A DNA stretch of 22,258 bases from an uncultured Collinsella sp. (lineage in GTDB: Bacteria; Actinomycetota; Coriobacteriia; Coriobacteriales; Coriobacteriaceae). The stretch lies in the NCBI GenBank assembly GCA_900551625.1, contig URWZ01000001.1:1-22258 (forward strand). Direction: 5' to 3'. The notes below the pieces were generated by a model, which saw only the letters and a list, made by a program, of their open reading frames with translations, did not search any database and was not told where the DNA came from. This document shows positions 7,976 to 16,314 of this stretch, one piece after another. Both the position numbers and the translations under genes were made by a program. The first letter of the stretch is position 1. The number at the start of each line of letters is the position of its first letter.

Positions 7976-8003
7976 CCCGCCGAGCTTGCCCCGGCGGGCT
8001 TTT
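7976..8003 (+). terminator. Terminator or attenuator hairpin before mfd
   Basis: CCCGCCG (7976-7982) pairs with CGGCGGG (7992-7998), 9-base loop, followed by CTTTTGG. It ends only about 25 bases before the mfd start codon. It may end leftover transcription from upstream, or attenuate mfd if the promoter lies before it. Confidence 0.5.
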
Positions 8004-8028
8004 GGCGTTGCAATGCCGGAGGAACAGC

Positions 8029-11000
8029 ATGCTCATTCACCGTATAGCCGCGCAGCTCTACACTGCCGAGGCGCTGCAGACTGTCGAGGCCGGACTCGAT
8101 GCCGGCGAGGACGTGACGCTGGCCGTGTCGCAATCGGGTCGCACGCTTATGGCGGCAGCCCAGTTTGCGCGCCGTCCGCGCCCCACGGTCTACATTGTGA
8201 GCGGCGAGGACGCGGCCGATCGCGCCGCGCGCAGCCTTGCTGCTTATGTGGGCCTGGCGCACGTGTGCCGTTTTCCCGAGCGCAAGGACTATCCGTGGCG
8301 CGAGCAGGCGCCTGACGATGCCGTGGTTGCCCAGCGCTGCGAGGCGCTCGGGCGCATCGTGCGCGGGGACAACTGCATCATGGTCGCCTCGGCCCGTGCG
8401 CTGCTGCGTTGCGTGCCGCCAGTCGAGAGCCGCTACTGGGAGTCCACTACTTTTGCGGTGGGCGAGGAGATTCCTTTTGACGAGGTGCCACAGCGCTTGG
8501 TGGGCATGGGCTACACCAATGCCCGCGCCGCCGACGCGCCCGGCCTGTTCCGTGTGCACGGCGACACCGTCGAGGTGTTCCCCGCGCAGGAAAAAGCGCC
8601 CGTGCGCATTGAGTTTTTCGGCGACGAGATCGATCGCATCCGCCGTATGGTGAGCTCAACGGGCCAGACCATCGGCAACGAAGACAGCATCGAGATCTTC
8701 CCCTGCCGTGAGCTGGCGCTTACCGACGAGGCCGTCCACAACATGCATGTGGCGCTCTATCGTGCCAGCCAGGACGACAGCAAACTGGCCGCATTGCTCG
8801 AGATGGTGGATGCGCGCATCGTCACGCCTGAGCTCGACCGCTTTTTGCCGGTGATGTACGGCCAGACCGTGAGCCCGCTGTCGCACGTGAGCGGCAAGGC
8901 GCTCGTGGTGCTGTCCGAGCCGCGCTCGCTGTTCGACGATTGCCTGCGCGCCTACGAGGATATCGAGGCCCGTGCCGGCGAGGCGGGGGTCGATCGCCTG
9001 GACGGCTTGTACGTGCGCGCCCAACAGCTCGACTTTGGTGCCCAGCAGCGCCTGAACTACGCGAGCCTCATCCGTGCCGGCGGTGCGGTGACGGCCGAGC
9101 TCAAGATTGAGCAGCCTGCCATCGCAGGCTCGGACAACCGTTTTATGACGCGCATCCAGGAGGTCGTGGGCAAGCGCTATGCCTGCGTGTTTGCCATCCC
9201 CGACCGCGGTGCGCGCGAGTCGATGGAGCTTACCTTTGGCGACGAGGGCATTACCTTTGAGGAGTCGCTGACCGCGGCGCCCGAAAATACCGGCGCTATC
9301 GGCGACCGCGTGCGCGTGGCAGCGGCGGATTCTGCCGACCGTGCCGCCCGCCAGGAGGCCCATGCTTCCATTCGCGAGCGTCGCGCCGATGCGCTCAACG
9401 CCCGCTCGCTCGAGGCGGGCGCCGCGCAGGCTGCCGCCGGCGCCGCCGTGCCCACCATCTCGCGCGGACGCGTAACCTTTGTCGATGCCGCCCTGCCGCA
9501 GGGCGTAGTGGTGCCCGATGCCAACCTGGCCGTGTTCTCGATCGCCGACCTCAACGCCCGCATGGACGCCAACCGCGCGCGCAGCCGCCGCAAGGTGGAC
9601 ATTACGCAGATCACGTTCCCGTTTAAGCCGGGCGACTACGTGGTGCACGCCACTCACGGCATCGCGCTCTTTAGCGAGATCGCGCGCCAGGAAGTGGGCG
9701 GCAAGGAACGCGACTACTTTTTGCTGGAATACGCCGATGGCGACAAGCTCTACGTGCCGCTCGAGCAGGTTGACCGCATTACGCGCTACGTTGGCCCCGA
9801 CGGCGATAAACCGCGTCTGACCAGACTCAACACCGCCGACTGGACGCGTGCCACCAACAAGGCGCGCAAGAACGCCAAAAAGCTGGCGTTTGACCTGGTC
9901 GACCTGTATACGCGCCGCTCGTCGATTACCGGTATCGCCTGCCCGCCCGACACGCCCGAGCAGATCGAGATGGAGCAGAGCTTCCCTTACGACGAGACGC
10001 GCGACCAGCTGGAGGCCATCGCCGACATCAAGGCCGACATGGAGGCGCCCAAGCCCATGGATCGCCTGCTGTGCGGCGACGTGGGTTTCGGCAAGACCGA
10101 GGTCGCTCTGCGCGCGGCGTTTAAGTGCGTGGACTCCGGCCGCCAGGTCATGGTGCTCTGCCCCACGACCATTCTGGCCCAACAGCACTACGAGACATTC
10201 TTTGAGCGTTTTGCCCCGTTTGGCTTGGAGGTCGAGGTACTCAGCCGCTTCCGCACGCCGGCGCAGCAAAAGCGCGCGCTCAAGGCGTTTGCCGAGGGCA
10301 CGATTGATGTGCTCATCGGCACGCACCGTCTGCTTTCGGCCGACGTGAACCCCAAGAACCTGGGCCTGGTGATCATCGACGAAGAGCAGCGCTTTGGCGT
10401 GCAGCACAAGGAGCAGCTCAAGAATCTGCGCGAGCAAATCGACGTGCTCACGCTCTCGGCAACGCCGATTCCGCGAACCATGCAGATGGCCACGAGCGGC
10501 GTGCGCGACATGAGCCTGATCACCACGCCGCCGACTGGGCGTCGTCCCGTGATCGTGCACGTGGGGGAGTACGACCCCGACGTGGTGAGCGCGGCGATTC
10601 GCCTGGAGGTGGGTCGCGGCGGTCAGGTGTATTACGTGTCCAACCGCGTCAAGACCATCGACGATGCCGTGGCGCGCGTGCACGAGGCCGCGCCCGAGGC
10701 GCGCGTGGGCGTGGCGCACGGCAAGATGAGCCCGCGCGAGGTCGAGGACGTGATGATCGAGTTCGCGACCAAGAAGATCGACGTGCTTATCGCCACGACC
10801 ATCGTGGAGAGCGGCATCGACAACGCAACGGCCAACACGCTCATCATTGAGGACTCGCAGCGTCTGGGTCTGGCACAGCTCTACCAGCTTAAGGGCCGCG
10901 TGGGCCGCTCGGCCACGCAGGCATACGCGTACTTTATGTTCCCCGGCGAGCTGCCGCTTACCGAGGAGGCCGCGGCACGCCTGACCGCGCTTTCCGAGTT

Positions 11001-11661
11001 CCAGGACCTGGGCAGCGGCATGCGCATCGCCATGCGCGACCTGGAGATCCGCGGCGCCGGTTCGCTTATGGGCGCCGAGCAGCACGGTAACCTGTCGAGC
11101 GTGGGCTTTGACCTGTTTACGCAGATGCTGGGCCAGGCCGTGGCCGAGGCGCGCGGCGACGACGATGCCGGCGTGGAGGCGGCGAGCGTGGGCATCAACC
11201 TGCCGGCCGACTACTTCTTGTCCGAGGAGTACATGCCGGCGGTGGACCAGCGCGTGCTCGTGTACCGCAAGCTCGCGGCTGCTGGGGACCTGGAGAGCAT
11301 CGACGAGGTGCAGGAGGAGACCGAGGCCGCGCATGGCGAGCTGCCGTTGGCGGGACTCAACCTGTTCAACCGCGCGCGCATCCGTATTCGCGGCGAGCGC
11401 CTGGGGCTCGAGAGCGTCACGCTCAGCGGTGGACGCATCACGTTTTTGGGCGTCGACGTGCCCAAGAAGGTGGCCTTTGAACTAAAGACCCGCTATGGCG
11501 CGGTGAACTTCCCCAAGAGCCGCAAACTGTCGGTGCCCTACAAGGCGGGCGCCGGCGCGGGCAGCGGCCTGGGTCGCGGCCTCGATGCCAACGACGGCAC
11601 CGGCCCGGTGGCGGCCGCGCTCATGCTGCTGCAGCAGCTGGGTGCTAGTGCTGATGACTAG
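8029..11661 (+). CDS. mfd: Transcription-repair coupling factor Mfd
   Basis: A 1210-residue protein, normal for the family. Mfd removes RNA polymerase stalled at DNA damage and recruits UvrA. Domains in order: UvrB-like N-terminal module (about 1-350) with the characteristic FRVHGDTVEVFPAQ and FFGDEIDRIR segments, a species-variable linker (about 400-520, Ala/Arg-rich), the CarD-like RNA polymerase interaction domain starting near KPGDYVVHATHG (533), a superfamily 2 translocase with Walker A GDVGFGKT (683-690), DEEQ box (784-787), LSATPIPRTM motif and GRVGRS motif, the TRG region around GAGSLMGAEQHGN, and a C-terminal UvrA-binding module (about 1040-1160). ATG 8029 follows GGAGGAAC (8018-8025); TTG 8002 in frame would sit inside the upstream hairpin's T tract. 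The C-terminal tail is unusually Gly/Ala-rich. A PAP2 gene follows 56 bases downstream. Confidence 0.97.
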   Translation: MLIHRIAAQLYTAEALQTVEAGLDAGEDVTLAVSQSGRTLMAAAQFARRPRPTVYIVSGEDAADRAARSLAAYVGLAHVCRFPERKDYPWREQAPDDAVVAQRCEALGRIVRGDNCIMVASARALLRCVPPVESRYWESTTFAVGEEIPFDEVPQRLVGMGYTNARAADAPGLFRVHGDTVEVFPAQEKAPVRIEFFGDEIDRIRRMVSSTGQTIGNEDSIEIFPCRELALTDEAVHNMHVALYRASQDDSKLAALLEMVDARIVTPELDRFLPVMYGQTVSPLSHVSGKALVVLSEPRSLFDDCLRAYEDIEARAGEAGVDRLDGLYVRAQQLDFGAQQRLNYASLIRAGGAVTAELKIEQPAIAGSDNRFMTRIQEVVGKRYACVFAIPDRGARESMELTFGDEGITFEESLTAAPENTGAIGDRVRVAAADSADRAARQEAHASIRERRADALNARSLEAGAAQAAAGAAVPTISRGRVTFVDAALPQGVVVPDANLAVFSIADLNARMDANRARSRRKVDITQITFPFKPGDYVVHATHGIALFSEIARQEVGGKERDYFLLEYADGDKLYVPLEQVDRITRYVGPDGDKPRLTRLNTADWTRATNKARKNAKKLAFDLVDLYTRRSSITGIACPPDTPEQIEMEQSFPYDETRDQLEAIADIKADMEAPKPMDRLLCGDVGFGKTEVALRAAFKCVDSGRQVMVLCPTTILAQQHYETFFERFAPFGLEVEVLSRFRTPAQQKRALKAFAEGTIDVLIGTHRLLSADVNPKNLGLVIIDEEQRFGVQHKEQLKNLREQIDVLTLSATPIPRTMQMATSGVRDMSLITTPPTGRRPVIVHVGEYDPDVVSAAIRLEVGRGGQVYYVSNRVKTIDDAVARVHEAAPEARVGVAHGKMSPREVEDVMIEFATKKIDVLIATTIVESGIDNATANTLIIEDSQRLGLAQLYQLKGRVGRSATQAYAYFMFPGELPLTEEAAARLTALSEFQDLGSGMRIAMRDLEIRGAGSLMGAEQHGNLSSVGFDLFTQMLGQAVAEARGDDDAGVEAASVGINLPADYFLSEEYMPAVDQRVLVYRKLAAAGDLESIDEVQEETEAAHGELPLAGLNLFNRARIRIRGERLGLESVTLSGGRITFLGVDVPKKVAFELKTRYGAVNFPKSRKLSVPYKAGAGAGSGLGRGLDANDGTGPVAAALMLLQQLGASADD

Positions 11662-11717
11662 CGAGTCGACGCTGCAAACGCCCCATTTGGGCAATCTGGT
11701 TCCATCGAGAGGAAAGC

Positions 11718-12581
11718 ATGTTCGGATACATCTATAAGAAAGATGTCGCCATTATCGCGGTTGTCCTGTGTCTTTGTCTGGGCGTGGGCAGCTTCTTCGA
11801 TTATCAGATCTCGAGCGCGCTGTTCAACATCGGCAGCATGTACGGCCGCTTTATCGAGGCGGCCGGCGAGCTGCCGTTCGAGCTGACGGCGAGCATCGCG
11901 GGCGTTATGCTCGTGCGCTCGGCGCGACCCGATTCCAAGACGAGCAAGTGGCTCGCCGTGCTCGGCATCCTCGTTAACGTTGGTCTGGCTGGCTACGAGA
12001 TCGTTTCGTCCCTGCGGGTTGGCGGCAAACTCATTGCCGTTCAGCTGGTGCTGACGTTTGTGCTGGTCATTGCTGCCAACCTCATCGTCTATCGCTTTAC
12101 GCGCACGACCGAGCCCGACGAGCTCACGCGCTGGGCGTTGATGGTGCTGGCCGTGTGGGTCGCTCAGGCCATCATCCTCAACGTCATTGTTAAGCCGTTA
12201 TGGTCGCGCCCGCGCATGCGCGTGATCGAGGTCACGCCGGGGCTCAATTTTCAGCCGTGGTGGGTGATCGGCAACCCCGACAAGTGGGCCTTTATCGCCG
12301 CCGGCGTGATCAAGGACGGCTTTAAGTCGTTTGCGAGCGGACACACGGCGCACGCGGCGATCGGCCTTATGCTCGCCGGGCTTCCCGCGGCAGCCTTTAA
12401 GGAAAAACCTTCGCGTCGCCGCGTGATCTTTTGGGCGGCGGCTGTGATCGCGGCGCTCGTCGCCTTTGGGCGCATCGTGATTGGAGCGCACTTTTTGAGT
12501 GACGTGAGCTGCGGTTTTGCCCTGGTACTGGCACTTGAGTGCCTTGCCGCGCGTATTGCCTATCCCAACGGCGTACAATAG
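11718..12581 (+). CDS. PAP2-family membrane phosphatase
   Basis: A 287-residue integral membrane protein with about six to seven hydrophobic spans. It carries the acid phosphatase motifs of the PAP2 superfamily: a shortened first motif with Lys159 and Arg164-Pro165 (KPLWSRPRM), a second motif Ser207-Gly208-His209 (ASGHTAH) and a third motif Arg252, His258 and Asp262 (GRIVIGAHFLSDV). The first motif has fewer residues between Lys and Arg than the classic KxxxxxxRP. The family dephosphorylates lipid phosphates such as phosphatidic acid or undecaprenyl pyrophosphate at the outer face of the membrane; the real substrate is not readable. ATG 11718 follows GAGAGGAAAG at 11707-11716. The gene follows mfd closely with only a 4-bp hairpin between, so it could be transcribed with mfd. 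Confidence 0.9.
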   Translation: MFGYIYKKDVAIIAVVLCLCLGVGSFFDYQISSALFNIGSMYGRFIEAAGELPFELTASIAGVMLVRSARPDSKTSKWLAVLGILVNVGLAGYEIVSSLRVGGKLIAVQLVLTFVLVIAANLIVYRFTRTTEPDELTRWALMVLAVWVAQAIILNVIVKPLWSRPRMRVIEVTPGLNFQPWWVIGNPDKWAFIAAGVIKDGFKSFASGHTAHAAIGLMLAGLPAAAFKEKPSRRRVIFWAAAVIAALVAFGRIVIGAHFLSDVSCGFALVLALECLAARIAYPNGVQ

Positions 12582-12626
12582 CTCCGTTTGAATCATCTGG
12601 CCGATACCCGGTAAGAGAGGATTGCC

Positions 12627-13652
12627 ATGCTCGCGTTTAACAACGACTATTCCCACGGTGCACATCCGGCGGTGCTGCAGGCGCTTGTCGACACCAATAT
12701 GGAGCCGCAGCCCGGCTACGGTACCGATGCGCACACCGAGCGTGCCAAGCAACTTATCCGCGAGGCCTGTCAGGCCCCCGATGCCGACGTGTTTTTTCTG
12801 GTGGGCGGCACGCAGGCCAACGCGACGGTGATCGACATGTTGCTTGCGCCGTACGAGGGCGTCGTTGCTGCCGAGACCGGCCACGTCGCCTGTCACGAGG
12901 CAGGCGCCATCGAGTTTGGCGGCCACAAGGTGCTCACCATCCCCGGCTACGAGGGCAAGATGCACGCCGAGGACCTCGAGAACTATATCCAGGTGTTCTA
13001 CGAAAACGAGAGCTACGAGCACACGGTGTTCCCGGGCGCCGTGTACGTGAGTCTATCGACCGAGTACGGCACGCTGTACTCCAAGGCCGAGCTCGCGGCG
13101 ATTCACGCGGTTTGCCAGAAGCGCGAGATTCCGCTGTTTGTGGACGGTGCTCGCCTGGCCTATGCGCTGGCGGCCGATGAGTGCGACATTACCCTGCCCG
13201 AGCTGGCGCAGCTGTGCGACGTGTTCTACATCGGCGGCACCAAGTGCGGCGCTCTGTGCGGCGAGGCTGTGGTGTTTTGCGGCATGCACACCCCGGCGCA
13301 TCCCATTCCGCGTATTAAGCAGCACGGCGCGCTGCTTGCCAAGGGCCGCCTGACGGGTGTGCAGTTCGAGGCCCTTTTTACCGATGGCCTGTATTTTGAG
13401 ATTGGTCGCCAGGCGATTGAGACCGCTCAGGCGCTGCGTCGCGTGCTGCACGAGCGCGGCTACCAGTTCTTCTTGGAGACGCCGACCAACCAGCAGTTTG
13501 TGATTCTGCCCAACGAGGACATGGCCCGCATTCGCGAGCATGCCTCGATCGAGTACTGGGAAAAGTACGACGAGACCCACACGGTGGTGCGCTTTTGCAC
13601 CAGCTGGGCCACGACGCAGGAGGATATCGACGCGTTGGCGGCTGTCCTGTAG
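12627..13652 (+). CDS. ltaE: Low-specificity L-threonine aldolase (PLP enzyme)
   Basis: A 341-residue protein of the beta-eliminating lyase/aldolase group. It cleaves L-threonine or L-allo-threonine to glycine and acetaldehyde. Seen in sequence: N-terminal FNNDYSHGAHPAVLQAL, the GGTQANATVID cofactor loop, Asp173 in FVDGARLAYAL, and FYIGGTKCGALCGEA with Lys206 as the PLP Schiff-base lysine. Length is typical. ATG 12627 follows AGAGAGGA (12614-12621). Related beta-hydroxy amino acid aldolases share this fold, so substrate range is inferred. TACAAT at 12574-12579, overlapping the end of the PAP2 gene, could be a -10 box, but no -35 is evident. The gene ends before a very strong terminator. Confidence 0.9.
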   Translation: MLAFNNDYSHGAHPAVLQALVDTNMEPQPGYGTDAHTERAKQLIREACQAPDADVFFLVGGTQANATVIDMLLAPYEGVVAAETGHVACHEAGAIEFGGHKVLTIPGYEGKMHAEDLENYIQVFYENESYEHTVFPGAVYVSLSTEYGTLYSKAELAAIHAVCQKREIPLFVDGARLAYALAADECDITLPELAQLCDVFYIGGTKCGALCGEAVVFCGMHTPAHPIPRIKQHGALLAKGRLTGVQFEALFTDGLYFEIGRQAIETAQALRRVLHERGYQFFLETPTNQQFVILPNEDMARIREHASIEYWEKYDETHTVVRFCTSWATTQEDIDALAAVL

Positions 13653-13670
13653 CCTGATGTAATGACAAGG

Positions 13671-13714
13671 GGCCGCCCTGCGCCTGAGCTTGGCGCAGGG
13701 CGGCCTTTGCTTTT
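13671..13714 (+). terminator. Strong rho-independent terminator after ltaE
   Basis: Perfect 14-bp stem: 13671-13684 (GGCCGCCCTGCGCC) with 13692-13705, 7-base loop, followed by TTTGCTTTT. The ribosome site of the next gene begins as the T tract ends. Confidence 0.9.
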
Positions 13715-13729
13715 GGGGAGAAGGGTTGT

Positions 13730-14311
13730 ATGACCGAGATGTCCGAGCCGACGATTCGCCTGGCGACGCCCGATGATGCGCCGGCGTTGCTTGCCATCTA
13801 TGAGCCGTATGTGCGCCAGACGGCGATTACCTGCGAATACGAGGTGCCGAGCGTTGAGGAGTTCGCTGGGCGCATCGAGCGTACGCTCAAGCGCTATCCA
13901 TATTTGGTGATGGAGTTGGACGGGCGTCCGGTAGGCTATGCCTACGTGAGTTCGCTTAACAGCCGCGAGGCGTACGACTGGTCGGTCGAGACATCGATCT
14001 ACCTGGCGCGCGATGTGCGCCACGGCGGGCTGGGCCGCAAGCTGCACGACGCGCTCAAGCAATGTCTGATCGCGATGGGCATCACCAACATGTGCGCGCT
14101 CATTGCCGTGCCGCACGACAAGGACGACGAGTACCTGACGCACAACAGCCAGGACTTCCATGCCCATATGGGGTATCGCCTGGTGGGTGCCTTCGACCGC
14201 TGCGCCCAAAAGTTCGGTCGCTGGTACGACATGTGTTGGATGGAGCTGGTCCTGGCCGAGCGCGTCCCTAACCAACCTAAGCCAACCTGGTTCCCCGACC
14301 TCCTCGCCTAA
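13730..14311 (+). CDS. GNAT-family N-acetyltransferase
   Basis: A 193-residue protein. It transfers an acetyl group from acetyl-CoA to an amine. The fold's acetyl-CoA loop is visible as R97-x-G-G-x-G-R103 (DVRHGGLGRKLHDAL). The N-terminal IRLATPDDAPALLAIYEPYV and following TCEYEVPSVEEF resemble the phosphinothricin/methionine sulfoximine acetyltransferase branch, and the GYRLVGAFDRCAQKFGRWYD segment is the usual C-terminal substrate-side motif. The exact substrate is not readable. ATG 13730 follows GGGGAGAAGGG (13714-13724); ATG 13739 is a possible alternative. The stop codon overlaps the first two bases of a bidirectional terminator. Only 15 bases separate the gene from the preceding terminator, leaving no room for an ordinary promoter. 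Confidence 0.9.
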   Translation: MTEMSEPTIRLATPDDAPALLAIYEPYVRQTAITCEYEVPSVEEFAGRIERTLKRYPYLVMELDGRPVGYAYVSSLNSREAYDWSVETSIYLARDVRHGGLGRKLHDALKQCLIAMGITNMCALIAVPHDKDDEYLTHNSQDFHAHMGYRLVGAFDRCAQKFGRWYDMCWMELVLAERVPNQPKPTWFPDLLA

Positions 14312-14350
14312 AACCACCACAAAGGTGCCTGTCCCCTTTGTGGTGGTTTT
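14310..14350. terminator. Bidirectional terminator with REP-like core
   Basis: A 16-bp perfect stem: 14310-14325 with 14335-14350, loop TGCCTGTCC. Arms begin AAAACC and end GGTTTT, so it can end both the GNAT gene (+) and the GntR gene (-), which converge here. The loop and 3' arm read CCTGTCCCCTTTGTGG, which resembles the cores of the elements at 20584 and 21801. Confidence 0.85.
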
Positions 14351-14358
14351 GGTGTTGG

Positions 14359-15081
14359 TTAGCCGATGGGTTCGGTGTATTTGGCACGGTCGGTGCGTTG
14401 GATGCGCTTGGAGACATGGAGCGGGCGGCCGTCGGTGTCGTAGACGTAGTCGGTGATCAGGATTAGTGCCTGCCCGCGCTCGACGTTGAGCAAAAACGCC
14501 TCGTTTTGCGAGGCGTAGCACACCTCAAAGGTCTTATGCCCCTGTGCTGGCGCGCGATGGAATTCTTGGCGCAGCGTCGCGTAGAGCGAACCGTTGATAT
14601 CGCGATCGATGAGCGTCTCGAAGCTTGGCGGCAGGTAGGTGGTCTCCAGGCACAGCGGCACGTCGTCCAGGTAGCGCAGACGGACAAGTTTGACGAGCTT
14701 GCTGCCCACGGCGGCGTCAAAGAACTTAGCTATGCTGCCGGCCGCCTTGGCAAAGCCCGAGTCCACGGTGCGCGTGGTGGGCTTCATGCCCTGACCTTCG
14801 ACCTGCTTGGTATAGCTCGAAAACACTAGGTTGTTCTCGTGGAGCGCGGGCGTGTCGGCCACAAAGGCGCCACGCCCGCGCTCGGTGCGCACCAGGCCCT
14901 CATCAACGAGAACCTTAAGGGCGTGGCGCACGGTGCTGCGCGACAGCCCCGATTCGTCCATGAGTTCCATCTCGGACGGCAGCTTGTCTCCGCGTGCGTA
15001 GATGCCGGCGGCGATGCGGTCACGCAACATGCCCGCCAAGCGCTCGTATTGGTTCAGTTTCTTTTTAGACGAAGCGTTCAT
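14359..15081 (-). CDS. GntR/HutC-family transcriptional regulator (UTRA domain)
   Basis: A 240-residue protein on the - strand. Residues about 8-75 form the GntR winged helix-turn-helix (LPSEMELMDESGLSRSTVRH, then ALKVLVDEGLVRTERGRGAFV). Residues about 95-235 form a UTRA effector domain, with RYLDDVPLCLETTYLP and a GRPLHVSKRI segment near the end. UTRA regulators commonly sense sugar phosphates or related metabolites and repress catabolic genes. It is transcribed away from the SIS deglycase gene and shares a 205-base intergenic region full of TGTAT/ATACA pentamers, so it probably controls that gene and itself. FrlR, the fructoselysine regulator of other bacteria, belongs to the same family. 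The start is the first ATG of the conserved domain; its ribosome site (CAGGTTG) is weak. Confidence 0.93.
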   Translation of the reverse strand: MNASSKKKLNQYERLAGMLRDRIAAGIYARGDKLPSEMELMDESGLSRSTVRHALKVLVDEGLVRTERGRGAFVADTPALHENNLVFSSYTKQVEGQGMKPTTRTVDSGFAKAAGSIAKFFDAAVGSKLVKLVRLRYLDDVPLCLETTYLPPSFETLIDRDINGSLYATLRQEFHRAPAQGHKTFEVCYASQNEAFLLNVERGQALILITDYVYDTDGRPLHVSKRIQRTDRAKYTEPIG

Positions 15082-15286
15082 GTGATCAACCTGTATCTAA
15101 CTTGTATGCCTATCTAAGCAAGCATGTATTCAATACAACAACAAAACCGCTGGTAGCCAGTTGTCGAAAACCGCATCAGCAAAATATCTAAGACAAATAT
15201 AGCATACAACTAGTCGACATAACCAAAACATGTATGTAACTTGTATGCCATCGAGAGCATCAAACGAGAAGAAAGGCTGATGCACG
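15082..15286. promoter_or_regulatory. Divergent operator-promoter region
   Basis: TAACTTGTATGCC occurs twice, at 15098-15110 and 15237-15249, one near each gene start. GCATACAA, the reverse of its TTGTATGC core, lies at 15202-15209. A 13-base palindrome TGTATTCAATACA is at 15125-15137. In all, seven TGTAT or ATACA pentamers fall within about 155 bases. These are good candidates for binding sites of the adjacent GntR regulator. TTGTCG (15161-15166) with TATCTA (15185-15190), 18-base spacing, could be the + promoter. Confidence 0.55.
15111..15138 (-). promoter_or_regulatory. Candidate promoter of the gntR gene
   Basis: On the - strand TTGTAT (15133-15138) and TAGATA (15111-15116) are separated by 16 bases. 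The -35 box overlaps the TGTATTCAATACA palindrome, which would allow self-repression. Confidence 0.45.
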
Positions 15287-16279
15287 ATGACTACTCAGGA
15301 ACAGGTTAAGGATGTCGTCTCCCAGGTTTTGGCTGACAAGGCAGACAAGGGCGGCATCAAGCGCGTCGTGTGGATTGGCGCTGGTGGATCCAACGGCGGC
15401 AACTATCCTGCCCAGTACTTTATGGAGCACGAGGCCACGCAGGTCGTGAGCTCCAGCTACACCAGCAACGAGTTCGTGCACGCAACCCCTGCCTACGTCA
15501 ACGAGAACACCCTGGCCGTCGTCGTGTCCATGCGCGGCACCAAGGAGACCATCGTCGCCGCCCAGGTCGCCAAGGACCACGGCGCCAGCACCATCGCAAT
15601 CTATGTTGACGAGTCCGGCCTCACCGAGGTCTGCGACTACAAGATCCAGTACGACAGCCTGGCCGTCGATGAGTCCTGCATGGGCCGTACCAACTCCGCC
15701 GTCGTGACCATGATCGCCATGGAGCTTACGCAGCAGACCGAGGGCTATGCCGAGTACGAGACCGCTATGGCCGCGTTCGACTTGGTCGACCCCATCTATC
15801 GCAAGGCCGTCGAGTACACCCGTCCGCTCGCAGCTAAGTGGGCCGAGCAGAACGTCGACAAGCCCTGCATTAATGTCATGGCTCAGGGTCCGCTTTTTGG
15901 TGCCGCTTACGTCTTTAGCATCTGCAACGTGCAGGAGATGCTGCAGATCGACTCTTGCACCATCAACACCTGCGACTTCTTCCACGGCCCCTTCGAGATC
16001 CTGGACAAGCGCACCTCGCTGTTCCAGCTCATCAGCGTCGGCCGCAGCCGCTGCAACGACGAGCGCGGCATCCGCTTCGTCAACCAGTACGGTGGCGAGC
16101 GCGTCTATCAGCTCGACGCCAAGGAGCTCGGCCTCAACGACATCAAGGACAGCGTGAGCGAGTACTTCAACCACCTGATCTTTGCCCCGATCCTCAACAA
16201 CGTCTACATGCGCGCACTCTCTGCCGTCACCCATAAGGACTACATGACGCGCCGCTACATGTGGAAGCTGGACTACTAG
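15287..16279 (+). CDS. SIS-domain sugar-phosphate deglycase (FrlB/GfrE-F-like), copy 1
   Basis: A 330-residue protein with two SIS phosphosugar-binding domains. The first begins at VVWIGAGGSNGGNYPAQYF, with SMRGTKETIVAA as the sugar-phosphate loop; the second is about 190-330. His233 in FFHGPFE and Glu217, 16 residues earlier, match the catalytic Glu/His spacing of GlmS (488/504) and of fructose-asparagine deglycase. The end RRYMWKLDY is typical of FrlB-type deglycases, which split fructoselysine-6-phosphate into glucose-6-phosphate and lysine. GlmS-like isomerase activity is less likely because there is no amidotransferase domain. ATG 15287 aligns with copy 2; GAAAGG (15271-15276) is ten bases away, and an out-of-frame ATG at 15280 lies between. 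Divergent from the GntR gene. Substrate is inferred. Confidence 0.88.
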   Translation: MTTQEQVKDVVSQVLADKADKGGIKRVVWIGAGGSNGGNYPAQYFMEHEATQVVSSSYTSNEFVHATPAYVNENTLAVVVSMRGTKETIVAAQVAKDHGASTIAIYVDESGLTEVCDYKIQYDSLAVDESCMGRTNSAVVTMIAMELTQQTEGYAEYETAMAAFDLVDPIYRKAVEYTRPLAAKWAEQNVDKPCINVMAQGPLFGAAYVFSICNVQEMLQIDSCTINTCDFFHGPFEILDKRTSLFQLISVGRSRCNDERGIRFVNQYGGERVYQLDAKELGLNDIKDSVSEYFNHLIFAPILNNVYMRALSAVTHKDYMTRRYMWKLDY

Positions 16280-16314
16280 GGGATGGAGCAGCCTAACAGC
16301 TCGATGTCCTCATA

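Noticed and set aside
8656..11334. 892-codon open frame antisense to mfd
   Set aside because: The forward frame is an unmistakable full-length Mfd. Long antisense frames are expected in GC-rich genes with strong third-base bias; the translation is His/Leu/Arg-rich without motifs.
15287..16279. GlmS-type glucosamine-6-phosphate synthase
   Set aside because: Has two SIS domains but no N-terminal glutaminase, and ends in the FrlB-type tail.
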